The notes under the pieces: generated by a model
The model's input: only the letters and a program-made list of their open reading frames with translations
Databases searched by the model: none
What the model was told of the DNA's origin: nothing
Position numbers and translations under genes: made by a program
Source: Todiramphus chloris collaris
Lineage: Eukaryota; Chordata; Aves; Coraciiformes; Alcedinidae
Direction: 5' to 3'
NCBI GenBank assembly: GCA_025345505.1
Contig: JANVCC010010406.1
Span: 9,776,598-9,840,597 of the forward strand
Length of the DNA: 64,000 nucleotides
Shown here: one piece after another, positions 1-13,900 of the stretch
Layout of the letters: every line of letters begins with the position of its first letter
Numbering within the stretch: position 1 is the first letter of the stretch

Positions 1-2739
1 GCTTCAGGAGAGAGATTAACAAGCCAGAATGAAATTCAAGGTAAGACTGGAATCCAGAACAACATCACTGTGCAAAGGCTAAGACTTACCTGCTTTACAG
101 GCTAGCTGAGGTATTTGCAAGAAAATACTCAGATCACAGGAGCTAATGGTCACCTTCCTTTCAAAACCAATTCACAGGCTCCTGTTTTTCAGGCTAAGAG
201 GGTGGATTACACAGAGACAGACGTATAACTGTCACAAGGATGACAGGGCTTCTGTTTCCCTCTGCATTTGCCTACTCTGCTCAATAAAAGCCACTTGCTG
301 TAAATGGGTCACTAAAATATTCACTAGGCAGAGCAGAGGACTGTGTGTGAAACGTAAGAGATGTTTTTTACCATTTGACCTTTTTTTACAAATATGCGCA
401 TCCAGGCGCCTGATGATCAAAATCAGAAAATGCTAACTATTGTCAAGTCAGTATAAAACAACTTTATCCCACTTTCAAAATAACTTTCTAAGCTGCCTCT
501 GCACTTCTACAGCTGATGGCTATGTGTCTGCAGCCAGTATACTGTACACAGCATACAAAGATGCTTGGGTACTTGAGCGTAGCATTGTAGGTGAGTTTGC
601 CACAAATTCCTTGAGACATCTACCTTTATTATCAGATGTGTCTGTAAGCCTAAAACATTAGGTCTCACTGAATGAAATTCTTGCTGTAGTACATGTGTCC
701 TCAGGAGGAAATGAGGAAACCAGTTTCAGAGGAATGTGTGCCTGAAATTACAGTGTGCACTCATCCACAGGCTGAGTTTCATTTTCATTAGTCCTGCACA
801 ACAGCTGCAGTTCAGCATCTTTCTTTTCCTAAATGATCTTCCCTGATGAGGACTTCTCCTGCCTCCAGCTCAGGGACTCACTGACCCTGATGGCAAAGGC
901 TAGGGACACAAGAAACAGCAGCTTCAGCATGGTCGGGCCTATTTACCACCCAAAATAACAAATAACCACACTTTTCATGACAGCCACATGAAAAGCGAAA
1001 CTGCTTGCTTTGGGTTTGCTTTGCCTCAAATAAATCCTTCCACCTGATGCACTTGCATGTCCAGCGAGCACAACTGTGCAGATAAACAGCAAGAGGGCAC
1101 AGTGGTCCAGCTCTTTCTCTCCTTTGTTCCATCCAGGGGGGAAAGAGAATGAGAAGGGCATTGTTTTTTAGTTCTGAAAGTCTCCAAGCATTCATAATTT
1201 TGAGTGCCACAGTAGATCTTAGTCCACACCTCTGCCTGCCTTGGCTGTGCCTCTTGAGAGTAGGGAGAGGGAAGGACAGGCCACACAAAAATGCTGGATT
1301 CCAGCAGTATGGGAGGTGACCATGTGTAAAGGACTTCTCAAACAGCAGGCAGGTTCTTTTGGTTAGAAGTCGACACAGACATGCACAATACTGCCTGCAG
1401 GACATATGACTTCACCTCCTGTCACTGTGGTCGTGAGTGTTCACCAGGGATGAGGGGAAACAATGCTCAGGTAAGGTTCAGAAAACATCCGGGTCAAAAA
1501 CAGCCTGGAAAAGTTGATATGAAAGAAGAGGAACCTAATCCCTCTGGGAGTCAGAGGAGAGTTGGGGAGGGGCATTGCTCTCCACACCTCTTCTGTATTT
1601 GGGGATAGGTATTAGGTGCCCATTTTTGTACAGAGGGAGCCTCTGTGCTCCAGCGAGTGCAGGGATCCAGGTAGACCATATGTAGCACATGGGAGGAGAA
1701 CATGAGTGGTATCAGGCGCAGCACAGCTATCCCTCTCAGATGCTGGGCGTTCTCTGTGCCTGCGGATGCTGAGAAAAAGCACAGAGTCTCTCGTATGGCT
1801 ACATCCATTCAGGGCTATGTCTTGCCTGTGATTCACTAATGCTTATAACTATTACTCAAAAATATTAACCAGATAAAAATCAAAATACTGTGGGGTTTTT
1901 TGCCATTTACTCAACAACAGTTTAACCCACAACCAGAAAAATAAAAGCATGGTTGAGTCAATACATAAGTATAAAATCCTTCTGTTTGTCTATAAATAAC
2001 ATTGATCCTCTGGCTGATCAATATTGCAAATTAATTACCTAAGCAGAGTCTGCAGGAGGTACAACTTCCAGGAAGCAGGTATAAACTTTCAGAGCTGCCA
2101 TCAGCTGGACAGAAGACAGATGAGTTTCCTCTATCATCTCCAGGACATCAGCTCAATAATTCATACAGTGAAATAATCTAAGCAGGCTCTTTCAATAGCG
2201 ACTTTCACTCCAGCTAGTTGTGTAATAAATTCTCTATTCCATGCTAGTGGATTACCTGTACACAGGGAGTGGCTGTAGTGAGCTTGTTTGTTAAGAGGTC
2301 CATCCAATTTGCTGCGTCCATCCCTTTCCTTTCCTCCCTGGCTAGCAAAATACTACCAATGGCTTCAGTGACAGCAGAGATCCCCTAACTCCAGTGAAGG
2401 CAGGTCGCTATTCAAAATTCATGATTATCAAACAACTATTTTTAATCCTTCATACAAAACATCAGCACAAACTGGTTTTGTATGATATCTAATAGGCACT
2501 GAAGATAACTAAAGTCAAAGTAGCCTGCAAGCACTTCTGCATCAGGGCAAGACCTGGCTTCATCAGCAGCCACCATTCCCCCACCAGTCCTCCCCTTCCC
2601 TCTGCTTTCCACCAGGCTAAGCACAGGAGCAGCACCAGACTAGTGGCTAACAGAGACTGTAAGACTGCAGGATGACTGTGGACATGTTGAAAACTAGTGC
2701 CTTCCTCATTTATGACCAAGTTTTGTCTGTCACAACCTG
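1..2739. other. intergenic DNA, no gene supported
   Basis: Only short open frames occur on both strands, none with a recognisable domain, a convincing exon boundary or biased composition. No repeat family was recognised either. The sequence is ordinary AT-moderate vertebrate intergenic or intronic DNA. Short exons of a neighbouring gene could be hidden here and could not be excluded by eye. Confidence 0.6.
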
Positions 2740-3200
2740 CCAAATCAAGACAGTGTTGGTGGTAAGGCAGCCCTGGAGGTTCCTAGTCCCATCTGCTGCT
2801 TAAAGTGAGCACCAACACCGGACCAGGTTGTCCATGGCTTTGTCTAGTTAAATCTTGAAAACTTCCAAAGACAGAGATTTCACAAGTTCTTGGGTAACCC
2901 GCTCTAGTGCTGCACTACCTCCCTGGAGAAGATGTTTACCTCAATATCCAGTGTGGGCAGCACAAGCTGCAGTCATGGTCGTTGGCTCTTTTTGAACCAC
3001 CTACCACTACCACAAAGAGTTTGACTTTTGTTGACAAATTCCCTTCAAATAGTCTTGGCTTCTCAGTCAAACTCTGAGATAAACTTGAAAGCAGCCTATC
3101 CCCTGACTCACCCAATCCTGTTCCATGTTTTAGCATCTCCTGCACATTATGTGCTTGCTCCTCGCAGGCTGCTCCTGTGGTGCCATTCTCCTAATGAGTA
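2740..3200 (-). mobile_element. old CR1 LINE fragment (3' region)
   Basis: Read on the minus strand, this stretch has the layout of a CR1 3' end: a segment resembling the end of ORF2 ('SLEVFK'-like codons near 2850-2880), followed by the 'ggacaacctgg' type 3' region. It is strongly diverged, with stops and frameshifts, and lacks a clean ATTCTATGATT tail. It is an old 5'-truncated insertion with no coding capacity. Edges are approximate. Confidence 0.6.
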
Positions 3201-6200
3201 TTTCAATACTAAAGTGCTCATTGCAAAATCAATGGCTGCCAGAAGCAGAAGGGCACTTTTTTCACCTGCCATGGCAGAAATCCTCTATAGGGATGAATTC
3301 TACAATCTTTGTTCAAGTGGTATTAGATCTTAGGCTTATAAAATGAGTGAGTCATCTGATTTCACAGGAACCTGCTGAGAGGCAGAGGTTGTTCCTTGTC
3401 TTGTAAATCTGAGAAAGGACCCAACCAGCTAGGACTGCTTCCTTTAATTTTATTTGGAGTAATGTAGAGGTACACCCAGCTGGGAGGATCTACAGGACTG
3501 CTCCTCCGCTCCTACATGGTGATGAAGCAGTCAGACCACAGGCAGAAAATCTTATTGCTGGTCACTATACATTAAAAAACTGAGCAGAGTTCTGTCCTGT
3601 GTGAAAGAAGTCAGCTCTTGACACAGGTCACCAGCCTTCTTCCTCCACAGCTGAAAAGTAGAAGCTTTGGATTCTTCATGAGGATTTTTCCTTTGTCTCT
3701 TCTTGAGACAACAAAACACAGGCTGCCTTTAAGCCAGAGCAGCCTATAAAGTGACAGTCTAAACCACAGTAAAATACTACTCAGCTTAAGTGGGAGGATC
3801 TCATACTTACGGCATCTGGTTTTCAACACTTGCCAGAATGCATGTGGGGAATATTTTCTCACAAATAATTGTGCTGGGAAAGGCAAGTCAGCCTTCCGCC
3901 CACATCCTGTCATTATTTATTTTTCCCAAACTCACACTGTTCTTGGGATGCACATGTTTTGAATCACCAAAGTGTGTGGTACCCCCAAAATGGCAAAAGG
4001 TGTGATAGGAAGCAACAAGGAACACTACGAGGCTCAGAAGGACAGATATACTATATGCTAAGAAGCTTACATTAGATTAGAGCCTAGATGAGACTAAAGA
4101 GCTTATTAATATAGACTAAAGAGCTTGTAAGAGACTTACATTCAAACCAGTATTTCTTGTTAAGTTATGATGAACATTTTTACATTTGTAGGATTGTTAC
4201 AATTTTCATTTGTGTTTTGTTTCCATATGGGGGTGGTTGATTGATTTATCCCTTTATATTATGCATATTTCCTCTTCCCACAGCTTCAGAACTGTTTAAA
4301 CAGATGTGATCACTCAGACAGCAGAATAGCAAAGAGCTATTAAAGCTCTTGCTAATAGCTTTTACCACCTAAATTCAATGGTTTGCTCTGTAGGCATCTT
4401 TTTTAGTGGGTTACCTCTCAAGGGCTGCCCAGCTGAAGTGTATCATTCTGTGCTGAGTCCTGTTTTGGAGGAGACTGTCCACTTCGTTTCCAAATACATA
4501 AATGACTTTTTCATTGAAATGTCAGATTCCTCTTGTGATAGTCATCTAGGACAGAAATTGGAGCATTGTCTGTACTTGAGGTACTGACTTGGCTTTCCAC
4601 CTACTGCTTTCTTCTCCTCGTCCCAGAAAATCAGCCACCATTTCTTCCCTCTGTGAGCAACCACCCACTACTAGCCTGTGAAGGCAATACCAAATTGTAC
4701 AGGAACGTATTGTTATCTGCAAAACAGCCTAGCAAGCCTTCATTAACCCTTTAGAGTTGGAGCCAGCTCTGCCTCAGGTAGTGGCAGGAGGTCTCCTTAC
4801 AGAACAGCTCTCCCACTCCTGTAACCAGAGAACATGCACCCAGTGCCAGCTGGCTTTGGTAGCTCATATTACAGCTAGTATTTGGCAATACATCACCTTT
4901 GGAACAAAGCCAAGACAGTAAATCCCTATGTGTTAAATCCACTGAACTATAAGGCAAATCCATCTTTTTGAGACACACTGTTTCTGACTGACTCATATTT
5001 CTTCCTTATTTGAACTCACACCAACACAAAGCAGATTTCATCCTAATTCATTTCAATGTCCAGTTCCTTCCACAAGGTTCCTGCAGCTAAGTTCAGTCTA
5101 TGCTTCATAACTATTGGGACCCCCTCCTTGAAGGGGGGGATCCTGTGCCACAGGACAGCGGTCAAGTCACCTACCAGGTTGTAGCAGTAAATAAACCTTC
5201 CACAGGTCTTCCCTGGGGCTTGGTGGGCTGTTGAGTGACTCCTGCCTCAGTTTCTCTTTCCTGGTCTCCAGCTATCCACACAGTAGCTATTACTTTGGGA
5301 ATGAGTTTCCTAGGTCTGATGTGATTAGCAGTCTGGTGGCAAGGAGCACCTCTGAGCAGCAAAGGCCCCTGGTGTGTATAACTACATGCTTGTGCATGGA
5401 CTTGCCCATGCCATGTTGAGTGGGTGGCCATCAAGGCGTCAGATGCAGAATGCATCGCATCTTTTCCACCCTCTCCTCTCTGCTTGTGAGCTGGGTGCTC
5501 AAGTGGGCCCATCTTGAGGTAACTGGCAAATAAACTCACATTCTGTATCACCAGTGCCGAAATAAATACTTACAGGAGAAAAAAGAAACCCACTCCAAAC
5601 CGACTTGATTCAATATTCCTGGGCACTGTTGACATTAAATCAATATATAAAAATGAGGCAAATAAAGTTTTCTCTTTGTATCTATGTAAAAAAATGAGGA
5701 AAAATTCTTTTGGTCTGGGACTGCCCCTTAGTGTCCTGCTGAAGAACTGCTGCTTCCAGATCTCATGCTATCAACAATTACCAAAGCTGCAGGGCCCAAG
5801 GAAGACAGACTCCCACATGACTTCTGCAGGACATGTGTAGATGTTTTACTACTGCATTACTTCACAAACTCTGCATAAAGGTCTACATTATCAACAACCA
5901 GCCAAACAACGAGTAATGTGTTTACAAATTACAGAAATACCCGCTGCCCAAAGCTTGTTAGCTAGAGCTATAAACTGCAGAAAATTTAAGTGCATAACAC
6001 AGGTCAGTGTTAAAATAATGGGACCAAGGCACATGCTTTGCTAAATTCAGGCTGTATATCCCACTAACAGCCCTAATAGCACATCCCAAACTTACCACCT
6101 GCCGTGGAAAAAAGAAAGTTCGGAAGCACTTAAGGCCGATGTCACTGTTTGGAGGGTAAATAACAGAAAAAAAGACCAAATCAGCATGTGTTTCCACTAT

Positions 6201-6269
6201 GTTGGAGCCTGGGGAGATTCCCACAGGATGTAGAAAGGGATATGCTGAAAAATCTGTCTCAGTTTGAAG
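3201..6269. other. intergenic DNA, no gene supported
   Basis: No open frame here resembles a known protein. A short imperfect duplication of 'gactaaagagctt' is present at about 4093-4126. A G-run (gggggg) occurs near 5144. Nothing else stands out. Confidence 0.55.
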
Positions 6270-7430
6270 TGTAGGTAGAAGATGTTGTAGGGCAGATCCT
6301 CAAAACAAGCTGTAACAAGCCAGGACTAGATGGTATCCACCTGAGAGCTCTAGAGGAACTTCAGATGGATGAAGGATGGGAGCCACTGGCTGAAATTTTG
6401 CCTTAGGACTACAGTACAAAAACCTGTCGGGTACAATGCAGAGTGGAGAGGTACCAGGCAGTATCCAGAGAGCTGCTGAACATTAAGTCTTCTGTCCATA
6501 TTGAGTAAAGAGGTAGAGACCAGGCTGAAAACCAGGCGGGTGGTAACATGACTGAAAAATGTACACTGGGGAAAAGTGAAAAGGAAAAAACTATTGTTGT
6601 TCCCTGAAGGAGTCCATGATGGGTAACCTTCCTGATTACTGTCCACCTTGTTGACAGAAAGTATTCCTCACTCTTAAAGAAACTAGGTTGCCACGGCATA
6701 CAAGGAAAAGACTCACACAGTAAATAGCTAAATGAAACATGGGAAATAAGGAATAAATTATTGTGATTTACAAGTGAACTGACACAGTCAATGGGGTCCC
6801 ACAGGAATGTGTTCTGGAGCCAGTGCTCTTGGACATATTCACCAGTGATCTGGAAAAGGGAATGAATAATGAAGGCATAAATATTTTTTTTGTTGATATG
6901 AAACTATACAAAGAGAGGAAGTTAAAGTCCAGCTTTGAAGAATGCAGAAGGACCTCATGGAACTGAGTAATTCATTGTCAGATAAATTGAGCACAGAAAC
7001 CCACAAAATGACATAGGGAAAATACTTTTTTTTTTTTTTTGTACACAGCTGTTAGCTTTGAGTTGACTGGTAGGTTTCATGCAATGAGATCTTGGGGTTA
7101 CTACAAGTACAAATGTTGGTCCAGTAAGAGTGTGAAAACAAATAGGATTAGGAAAGAAATAGAAAACATAAAAACTGGAATTGTTTTTATGCCACTAAAT
7201 AAGTCCAAGGGGAGCCCACTTCAATATCATGGCAGTCCTACCTTCATCTTACAAACACTATGTCAGGATTAGAAGAAATAAGGAGAAAAGCAGAAAAGAA
7301 ACAGATAAATACACAAGGCATCTTAGTCTGCAGAAGGACATACCTGGGATATGAAAGAAGTCTGTACATTTGAGAGTGGCATGGAGAAGGTAAAAAGTAA
7401 TTATTCATGGGCTTTTTCCAAAACAAAAAT
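6270..7430 (+). mobile_element. old CR1 LINE fragment, X-like, ORF2 remnant
   Basis: Fragments of the CR1 reverse transcriptase can be read on the plus strand. Codons resembling 'PGLDGIHLRALEEL' lie near 6322-6360. A 'VPQ..VLEPVLLDIFTSDLEKG' segment (the RT region before the catalytic aspartates) lies near 6796-6860. Around 7050-7380 the sequence follows an older CR1 subfamily: 'gagttgactggta', then 'agatcttggggt', then 'gaaatagaaaacataaaaac'. Many stops, frameshifts and a T-run at 7027-7040 show a dead copy. Subfamily assignment is from memory. Confidence 0.75.
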
Positions 7431-7454
7431 AAGGAGGAAAAAAAAAAACCACCA

Positions 7455-7658
7455 GAAGACCAACCTGGGTGATGGAGCACTGAAACAGGCTGCTCAGAGA
7501 GGTTGTGAAGTCACCTTCTATAGAGATTTCAAAACCTGTCTGGATGCATTCCTGTGTGACATGCCCTAGGTGATCCTGCTTCGGCAAAGGGGTTGGACTC
7601 AATGATCTCTAGAGATCCCTTCCAGCCCCTAACATTCTATGATTCTGTAATTCTATGA
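7455..7658 (+). mobile_element. CR1 LINE 3' end
   Basis: The sequence runs through the CR1 3' signature: 'gagcactgaaacaggctgc', then 'ggttggactcaatgatctc', then 'ccttccagcccctaacattc', ending in the degenerate tail 'tatgattctgtaattctatg'. It abuts the older fragment that ends near 7430. The change in subfamily style suggests a separate, younger insertion rather than one element. The copy is 5'-truncated and non-coding. Confidence 0.85.
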
Positions 7659-10540
7659 ACCTAGCTCAAAACAAGCAGAAGAATGTTTCTAAACTGCTTG
7701 CTGTGGCAGATTCCTAGGAGATACTTATTGACAGCTACTAAATACAAAAGCTTGTGTCACCAAGACATCTCCAAAACAGAAATCACAGGCAACTGGGTTA
7801 GTATTTGGAGAAGTACCAGCTTTAGTTCTCTTTCCTAGATACCTACCTCAGTCACTGATCCTAGAAGGTTATTAGGCGAGAGAGCTTTTGCCCGACATGA
7901 AAAGCCAGTTATATTCTTGTGTTATCCAAGAAAAATATCACCTGACAATAATGTGAGACCAGCACTAGTTCTGACAGTCTCTTTCAGCCCTTGTGGAAAG
8001 AAGGAACTCCCTCAGCTCCAGCAGACCACGTCAGGTCTCACTCTGCAGCGAGAGGTTCTCTTATGAGGTTGTGCATCATTTCCTATGATCTTGATGTGGG
8101 AAGTCTGGGTTTTTTGTGTCTAATCAGTTAGCTCACTTAAATCTGCTATATTAGGTGCACAGAAGTAGTCTGAATGGAACTGGTTTCAGCAAACATCTCT
8201 AGTGTGTAAAACCAAAGACAGATGTTGTAAGAGAGTAAGTAGACACAAGTGACTGCAGAACTATTACTCAACCAATACACATCATGGTTAAAGTATCTTA
8301 TCAAAATTTGGAAATATACTGGAATAAAATCACAGAAGTGAGTTAAAGTGGGTAAGTAAAAGTTTTGTCAGATAGAAAGCCCACCAAGCAATTACTGACT
8401 TTCTCTATGTGCCACTAAAAATAGTCATCATGTCTGCTGTGGGAAACAGTGATTGTGCACAAATCCACTTAGAAATTTATTGCTTTGTTGCCTGCTAAAA
8501 GGATGAGTAATGTTTTATCGCTCTTACCCCATTTTCCAAGCATGCCTTGAAAGACTTGATATTCACAGAGCTTCCTTCTCATCTCCTCCATGCCATGCCA
8601 AACAATATTCCACCTGTGATCTGTGGGTCTTCTCTTTACTTCAAAGAGACACATAACACAGTTTAAAACCTTTCTCAGTCAAAGAATGTTGCACAGGTTG
8701 CATTTAAATTCTCTGAGTCTGGTGAGCTTTCTACATTTATTATCCCTAAGAGTTTAATGAATGTAAAGTTTACCTTCTAGAAGGCATATGTCTCTGTGTA
8801 AAGACAATCCTTCAGAATCAGAACTATATGAATTTCTATTATTTGCTTTTCAGATATTTGACCAAAGACCCTGAGCTATGAAAATGTCAGTGACTGATAC
8901 CATGTGCAACATTTTTTAAAATTTAAGCTTTTATTTCATCTGCAAGTATTTTTCTGACTTTTTTTTTGCAGTGATTTTAGAGTTAAATCAGATTTCACCT
9001 TTATGGAAAGACTTTTCCAAACTAATTCTTTCACCATTGTTTAAAGGTTGTTTAGAAGTTCATTGTTGCTCTGGTATTTTCACAGCAAGCAGGACAATAC
9101 ACTGACATAAATGTCAAGACTGGGATTAAATAAGACTTTGAATGTACTTTTGGTAATACAAAGCATTGCCATTCCTGAACTATAAAAAAAGATGGTATCG
9201 CCATCCTTCCTTCCTCTGTTTTTCTAGACAATTTTTGTTTCTTGGGCTAACTGGCAGACACAAAGGACTGGCAGGTTCTCAGGAGCAAGTACATGCTACC
9301 ACCTTGTTTTAGTTGTCGTGAGTTGGGTGATTACATATGTTCATTTTGGTACATAAGTGTAAGTCTCCTTGTTTTTACATAGAAAGAGGCAATCTCAAAG
9401 ATCTGAAGCTGTTAAAACTTCTTGGAGTCATACTGTGCCAGAAGTATGTAAGAAACTAATATCAGTAGTGAATGCTGTCTTAACTGTACAGCCCTCTAAT
9501 TAAGGTATCTTTATTAATTACATGCACATTGTGTCTTGAAAGAAGTATAATAGGCATTGATGTCTTTTATTTAAGGATTATCTAAGTAAAATTATGTCAC
9601 TTAGAGAGCACATGAACAATTGCTTTCCCAAAACCTAAAACACAGATGTTGCTGACCCACAGAAAGCCCCTACATGATGTTATTATAAAGTATCTGGAGG
9701 GTTTTTTTTGGTTTTTTTTTCTGTCAGGGGAGTGAGTCCAGGCATTCCCCATTCTTCATTCTTCAGTTCACTGTCAAGAGAAGTTTATGATAAAATGAAA
9801 GGCAGATGCTCTCAGCATCTCCTCTAATGATGCAGCCCTACTGATGGGACAGGTCCAAAACTCTCAGCTGTTCCTGACTCACCTGACATGATGAATGTCA
9901 GCTTGAGAGCTACATTAGTCCATCAGACCTGACTTTGGTATCAAACAGAAGTGCGCTTGCAACATCTTGAAAGGGTATTAGAATACCTCACTGAGGAAGA
10001 TGAAAGGCTGGTAAAAAATGGTATAAATGGGACTCTGCTCAAAGGGTGGAGAAGATTAATTCCTTACTTAAGAAATTTATTTATTTATTATTTGAGCCCA
10101 CTGTTGTGAAGCAGCTTGAGCGACCAACCTCACCAGCACAAAGTTATTTGTGGCTTTGGTAAGCATGTATTAAGTTAATGCCAGACTTCTGCAGGTGAAG
10201 CAACATTTCTGTGATAGCAAACTTAACATGGGGCCAGATGCTGAAAAAATATGGAAAAAAAAATCTGCTATTGCTGACAATAAACTTCTTCATGTCTTAC
10301 TATTTCAGAAACCTGGGGATTACAGGAGATAAAAGACAACAATTCTTGTTCAGATAAGATGATGCTTGGGAGAATTCTTTTTAACGGTGGTTTAGATCCA
10401 AGAAAATTGAAGGAGACTGGAAGATATCATGAGAATAACCTGCTTCAAAAGATACTCTTCAGGAGACTCTTACAGCTCATTATCAATCTGCTTCCCTGAT
10501 CCCAAGCCTAGCAGGAATATTTAATATCATGTGTTAAGCC
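7659..10540. other. intergenic DNA, no gene supported
   Basis: AT-rich unique-looking sequence with no recognisable exon, RNA gene or repeat family. There are short T-runs near 8960 and 9700-9720. Confidence 0.55.
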
Positions 10541-10556
10541 CTTCTCCTCTCTAACA

Positions 10557-10869
10557 TCAGATATATATGTATGTTTTGAAATAGGGAATTACAAAACTAT
10601 TTGCATAGCACAGAGACACGTGGGTTACATCTTTCGCGGTTTTTTTGTTAAAGAAATGGTGCAATAGCAGCTCGAAACAGAAGAGGGAGCCGTTAATCAC
10701 AGTATCCACTCTGAAGTTTTTCAGAAAATGTAACGAAACGGGATTCTGTATGTAAAATTCTTTCCCCAGCCGATGAATAGAGTCCTCAGCCAGCTCCTGG
10801 ATACCACTGATGTCCTTGGGCTTGTGCAGACAGCTGGGTTGGTACATGACACATACCTCTGCCCCTTGC
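10557..10869 (-). CDS. unidentified possible terminal coding exon
   Basis: An open frame on the minus strand runs to a TGA at 10557-10559. A plausible splice acceptor (cttcctcag, then G) would start an exon at 10869, entering with one base that completes a codon (phase 2). The frame encodes about 104 residues with an ordinary amino-acid mix. It includes an amphipathic stretch ('GIQELAEDSIHRLGKEFYI') and a hydrophobic one ('GSLFCFELLLHHFF'). It keeps several CpG-containing codons, unusual for random avian intergenic DNA. I do not recognise the family, and no companion exons were identified. It could be the last exon of a gene on this strand, a pseudogene, or chance. Confidence 0.25.
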
Positions 10870-10937
10870 CTGAGGAAGCCACACTTCTGTGTCACGCTCC
10901 ATGTCCTTGGTCTACTGAGATTGTACCATTTTCCCAT

Positions 10938-13900
10938 ACTGCAGGCCTCCTGAAGCTAGGAAGTTAATATACAAAATTGAAGATGTGACTTCAAGGAGGG
11001 CACTCTACTCCACAGAAACAACAAGGGGTTAGGAGATGCATGCATCTCCAACTTTAATGCAGCAGCTTTGGCTCCTCATGTCAGTGTTGAGGAAGTGGAT
11101 GCTCTAGGAGAAAGGAGGGAGTGCTGAAGTACCTTCCACAGGCATCTATCTACCCATATGGGATGCTTAGATAGCAAAGTCATGACTCCCCTCCCAAGTG
11201 CAAACTGAGACGATCTCTCTCTCCTTTGAAGAGGGAATTAACTACCCAGAACAAAGTCACCATGAGTTCATGGTAAGGGAAACTAAACTGTCCATTAGCT
11301 GGTATAGAATATGTGCCACGTGCACACTACAGTGAGCCCACTAAGTGGACAAGCCCGACGAACGGTCCTCAGGCCATAGAGATCTGTGGAGCCCTTGTTC
11401 TTCATGATCACATCTGACAGGTCTGGTTCAGTGTCTCTGGGTGCCTGTGACCAGCAGTGACTCTTGGGTTGGTATTCTTACCAAACATTGTTTAAATTTA
11501 AATCACACAGAAGACAAAAGGATCTTGAAACAACAGGGATGCTGACAACTCTCTTATCTAAAACCCTGCTATCTTGATTCAAGGAGTAGGCAGTGGAAAC
11601 TGTGACCTTAGTAGCAGAGTCAGGCACTGTCCCCACTTCTGGCAGAGGTATTCTCCTTCTGTGCTGTCCCATGTCCTAGAGCCAGGACCTTCCCTATCTG
11701 CCTGCCCACATCCTGCCGTAACACCGTTACCAAAGTGAAGGCAGCTGTGGGAGGACTCTCTCTCCTCGTGCTCCTGCCACCTCTCCTTCTCCAGCTCCTT
11801 CTCAGCTTCTAACACAGAATTTAATTCTGCAGAACTCACCCTGGGTTTAATTTTGTTGATGTTGGAGCCAGCTCTACATCCTTCAGTAGCAAACATGAAC
11901 AAAGCTACCTGCACTTTTCAGAGACATCAGACCAAAGAGACCCCTGACAAACAGTTTACCAACCGTCACCTTTTGAGACCTCCTTTGTCCTCTCCATCAC
12001 TGGTTAACCAAAAACATATGCTGTCGGACTCCAGGAGTTGAGTGAGGCTCCTTGGTCTTGCCTACTTGCCCAGGCTCTGGCAGCAACTCAGACATTTAGT
12101 GAGGATTGTCTTACCAGTTACCTATTGCAGTATTCATGACTCTACCCATTTAACCACGTGTAGTGACATGGGGAGTTTCTCCAGGCAACCAGCCTAACAC
12201 ACACAACACAGTCTTCAGAAGTTGTGCCAGAGCAGTTCTATCCTTTCCTTTTAGCATTGCACGTTACCATCAAATCACTCTTCACAGCAACGGCACCCTC
12301 CACCCCAGCTCACAAATAGCATGACCATAATACAGCCACCTCCAGCATTACAATTTGTACTCCTGAAGGTAATGGGGAGACACTAGCGATTCTGACCAAA
12401 AGCAGGCAACTTGATTTGAAGGTGATATACAGTGCCACTTGACTCCAAGGTGTAGGGCTCACCTTGGATACTTTTTACATTGTGAACCACGTTGCTCAGT
12501 TCATCTGCTTACAGAAAGCCAGATGGGTTTGTCTCAGTGGGATTTGAAGATGAAATGTCAAGGGTTCATGATGAGTCAAACTGGAAGTATGTGCTAGTCC
12601 TGAGTCGCTGCCAGCTAAATCCAGCAAGCGCCAGAGCATGGTGTTCCCTCCTCAGCTGACACTGCTGTTTTGACTCATCCATTCTTGTGGTTTTTTCATA
12701 TCCCCCCAGTTTTTGTAAATTCATGACACAGGAGACTCTTCTGGACTTTGAGGAAACTCTCTCTACCCATTGCATCTTATTTTTTAAATTTATATTCTAC
12801 AAGTTGTTTCCTTAATTTTCTCCTACTCAGTCGACAGCCTCTCCAGGGAAGCAGCATATCCTTTGTTTTCTTATGTTAAATTACTCCATTTCCCCAAGTG
12901 CTTAGAGGTACAGACACAGGCCCCATGCAGACAGGCTCTACCTCTCCACATCCCACAGTCCACATTATGTGACAGTGCCATTCCCACTGCAGACGTTCAG
13001 ACAGGGGAAGCACAGACTTAGCTGCTAAACACAGCAACAGAAGTACATACTGTCCTGAATTCAGACTTGACATTGAGAAAGCATGAATACTGATGGTGTT
13101 CCACGCTGCATCACACCACTTCATCACATCCATGCATCACTTCCTTCCAGCAGTTGAGAGCTGGCAAGCACTATAATGGGATGGGAAATCAATAAATTGC
13201 ACTAAAGGTTCAATCCCCAACATGCTGAACCCTCAGTTTCCAGCAGTTTGCTTCTTGAAAGTGAGACACAAAGCTGGAGTTCAGTCACCAAAGCAAATGT
13301 AGCTGTTAAGTGTGACAGAGAGACATCCACTCATGTGCCAGCTCATGCTTGTTCTCAGACAGATCACCTGTAAGTTGATGCATACAAGGTTTGGCAATTA
13401 AAATCCTGCCAACCTTAAGAATTACTACATGTACATTTCTAGAACAGACATAAAATACAGACAGCAACCTTCTTTTTCAGTGTTTCTACAGACTTGTCTG
13501 TGTTAACTGACACATCAATAGGACTGCAATACCTGGAGGTGACCAACTGGTAGAGCTGGAAGTTGTTATTGGGGCATTTCTTTTAACTCCCAATTGCAGA
13601 CTGGTCAAAGGTAGTCTTCTCCTCCTACACTTTGTTGTCTTGCTTCATTACACAAGTGCTCACTAATGCTCATTACTGCATAACATTAACACCTTCAAAA
13701 TAAACCAAGGAACAAGGCTTAGCCCATGTGATGAGTGTGCTACCAACAGACTGCATCAGTAAAACACGTCAAAGGCAGGAATAACTTTAGCAGCAGGACT
13801 GTGCTTTACAACAAAGTAATAAACCCATGGAGACCAGACGGAGTGAGTTTTACCATCAAAGGTGCAGTCTCTGGGTTGCAGCTACATCAGGCCTTTTGCT

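Noticed and set aside
878-1405. 175-codon minus-strand open frame
   Set aside because: It starts without supporting splice or promoter context, has no recognisable domain, and other frames in the region are similarly open.
11579-11914. Minus-strand frame with a Glu-rich stretch resembling coiled coil
   Set aside because: Short charged run only, no flanking splice logic and no family recognised; judged background.
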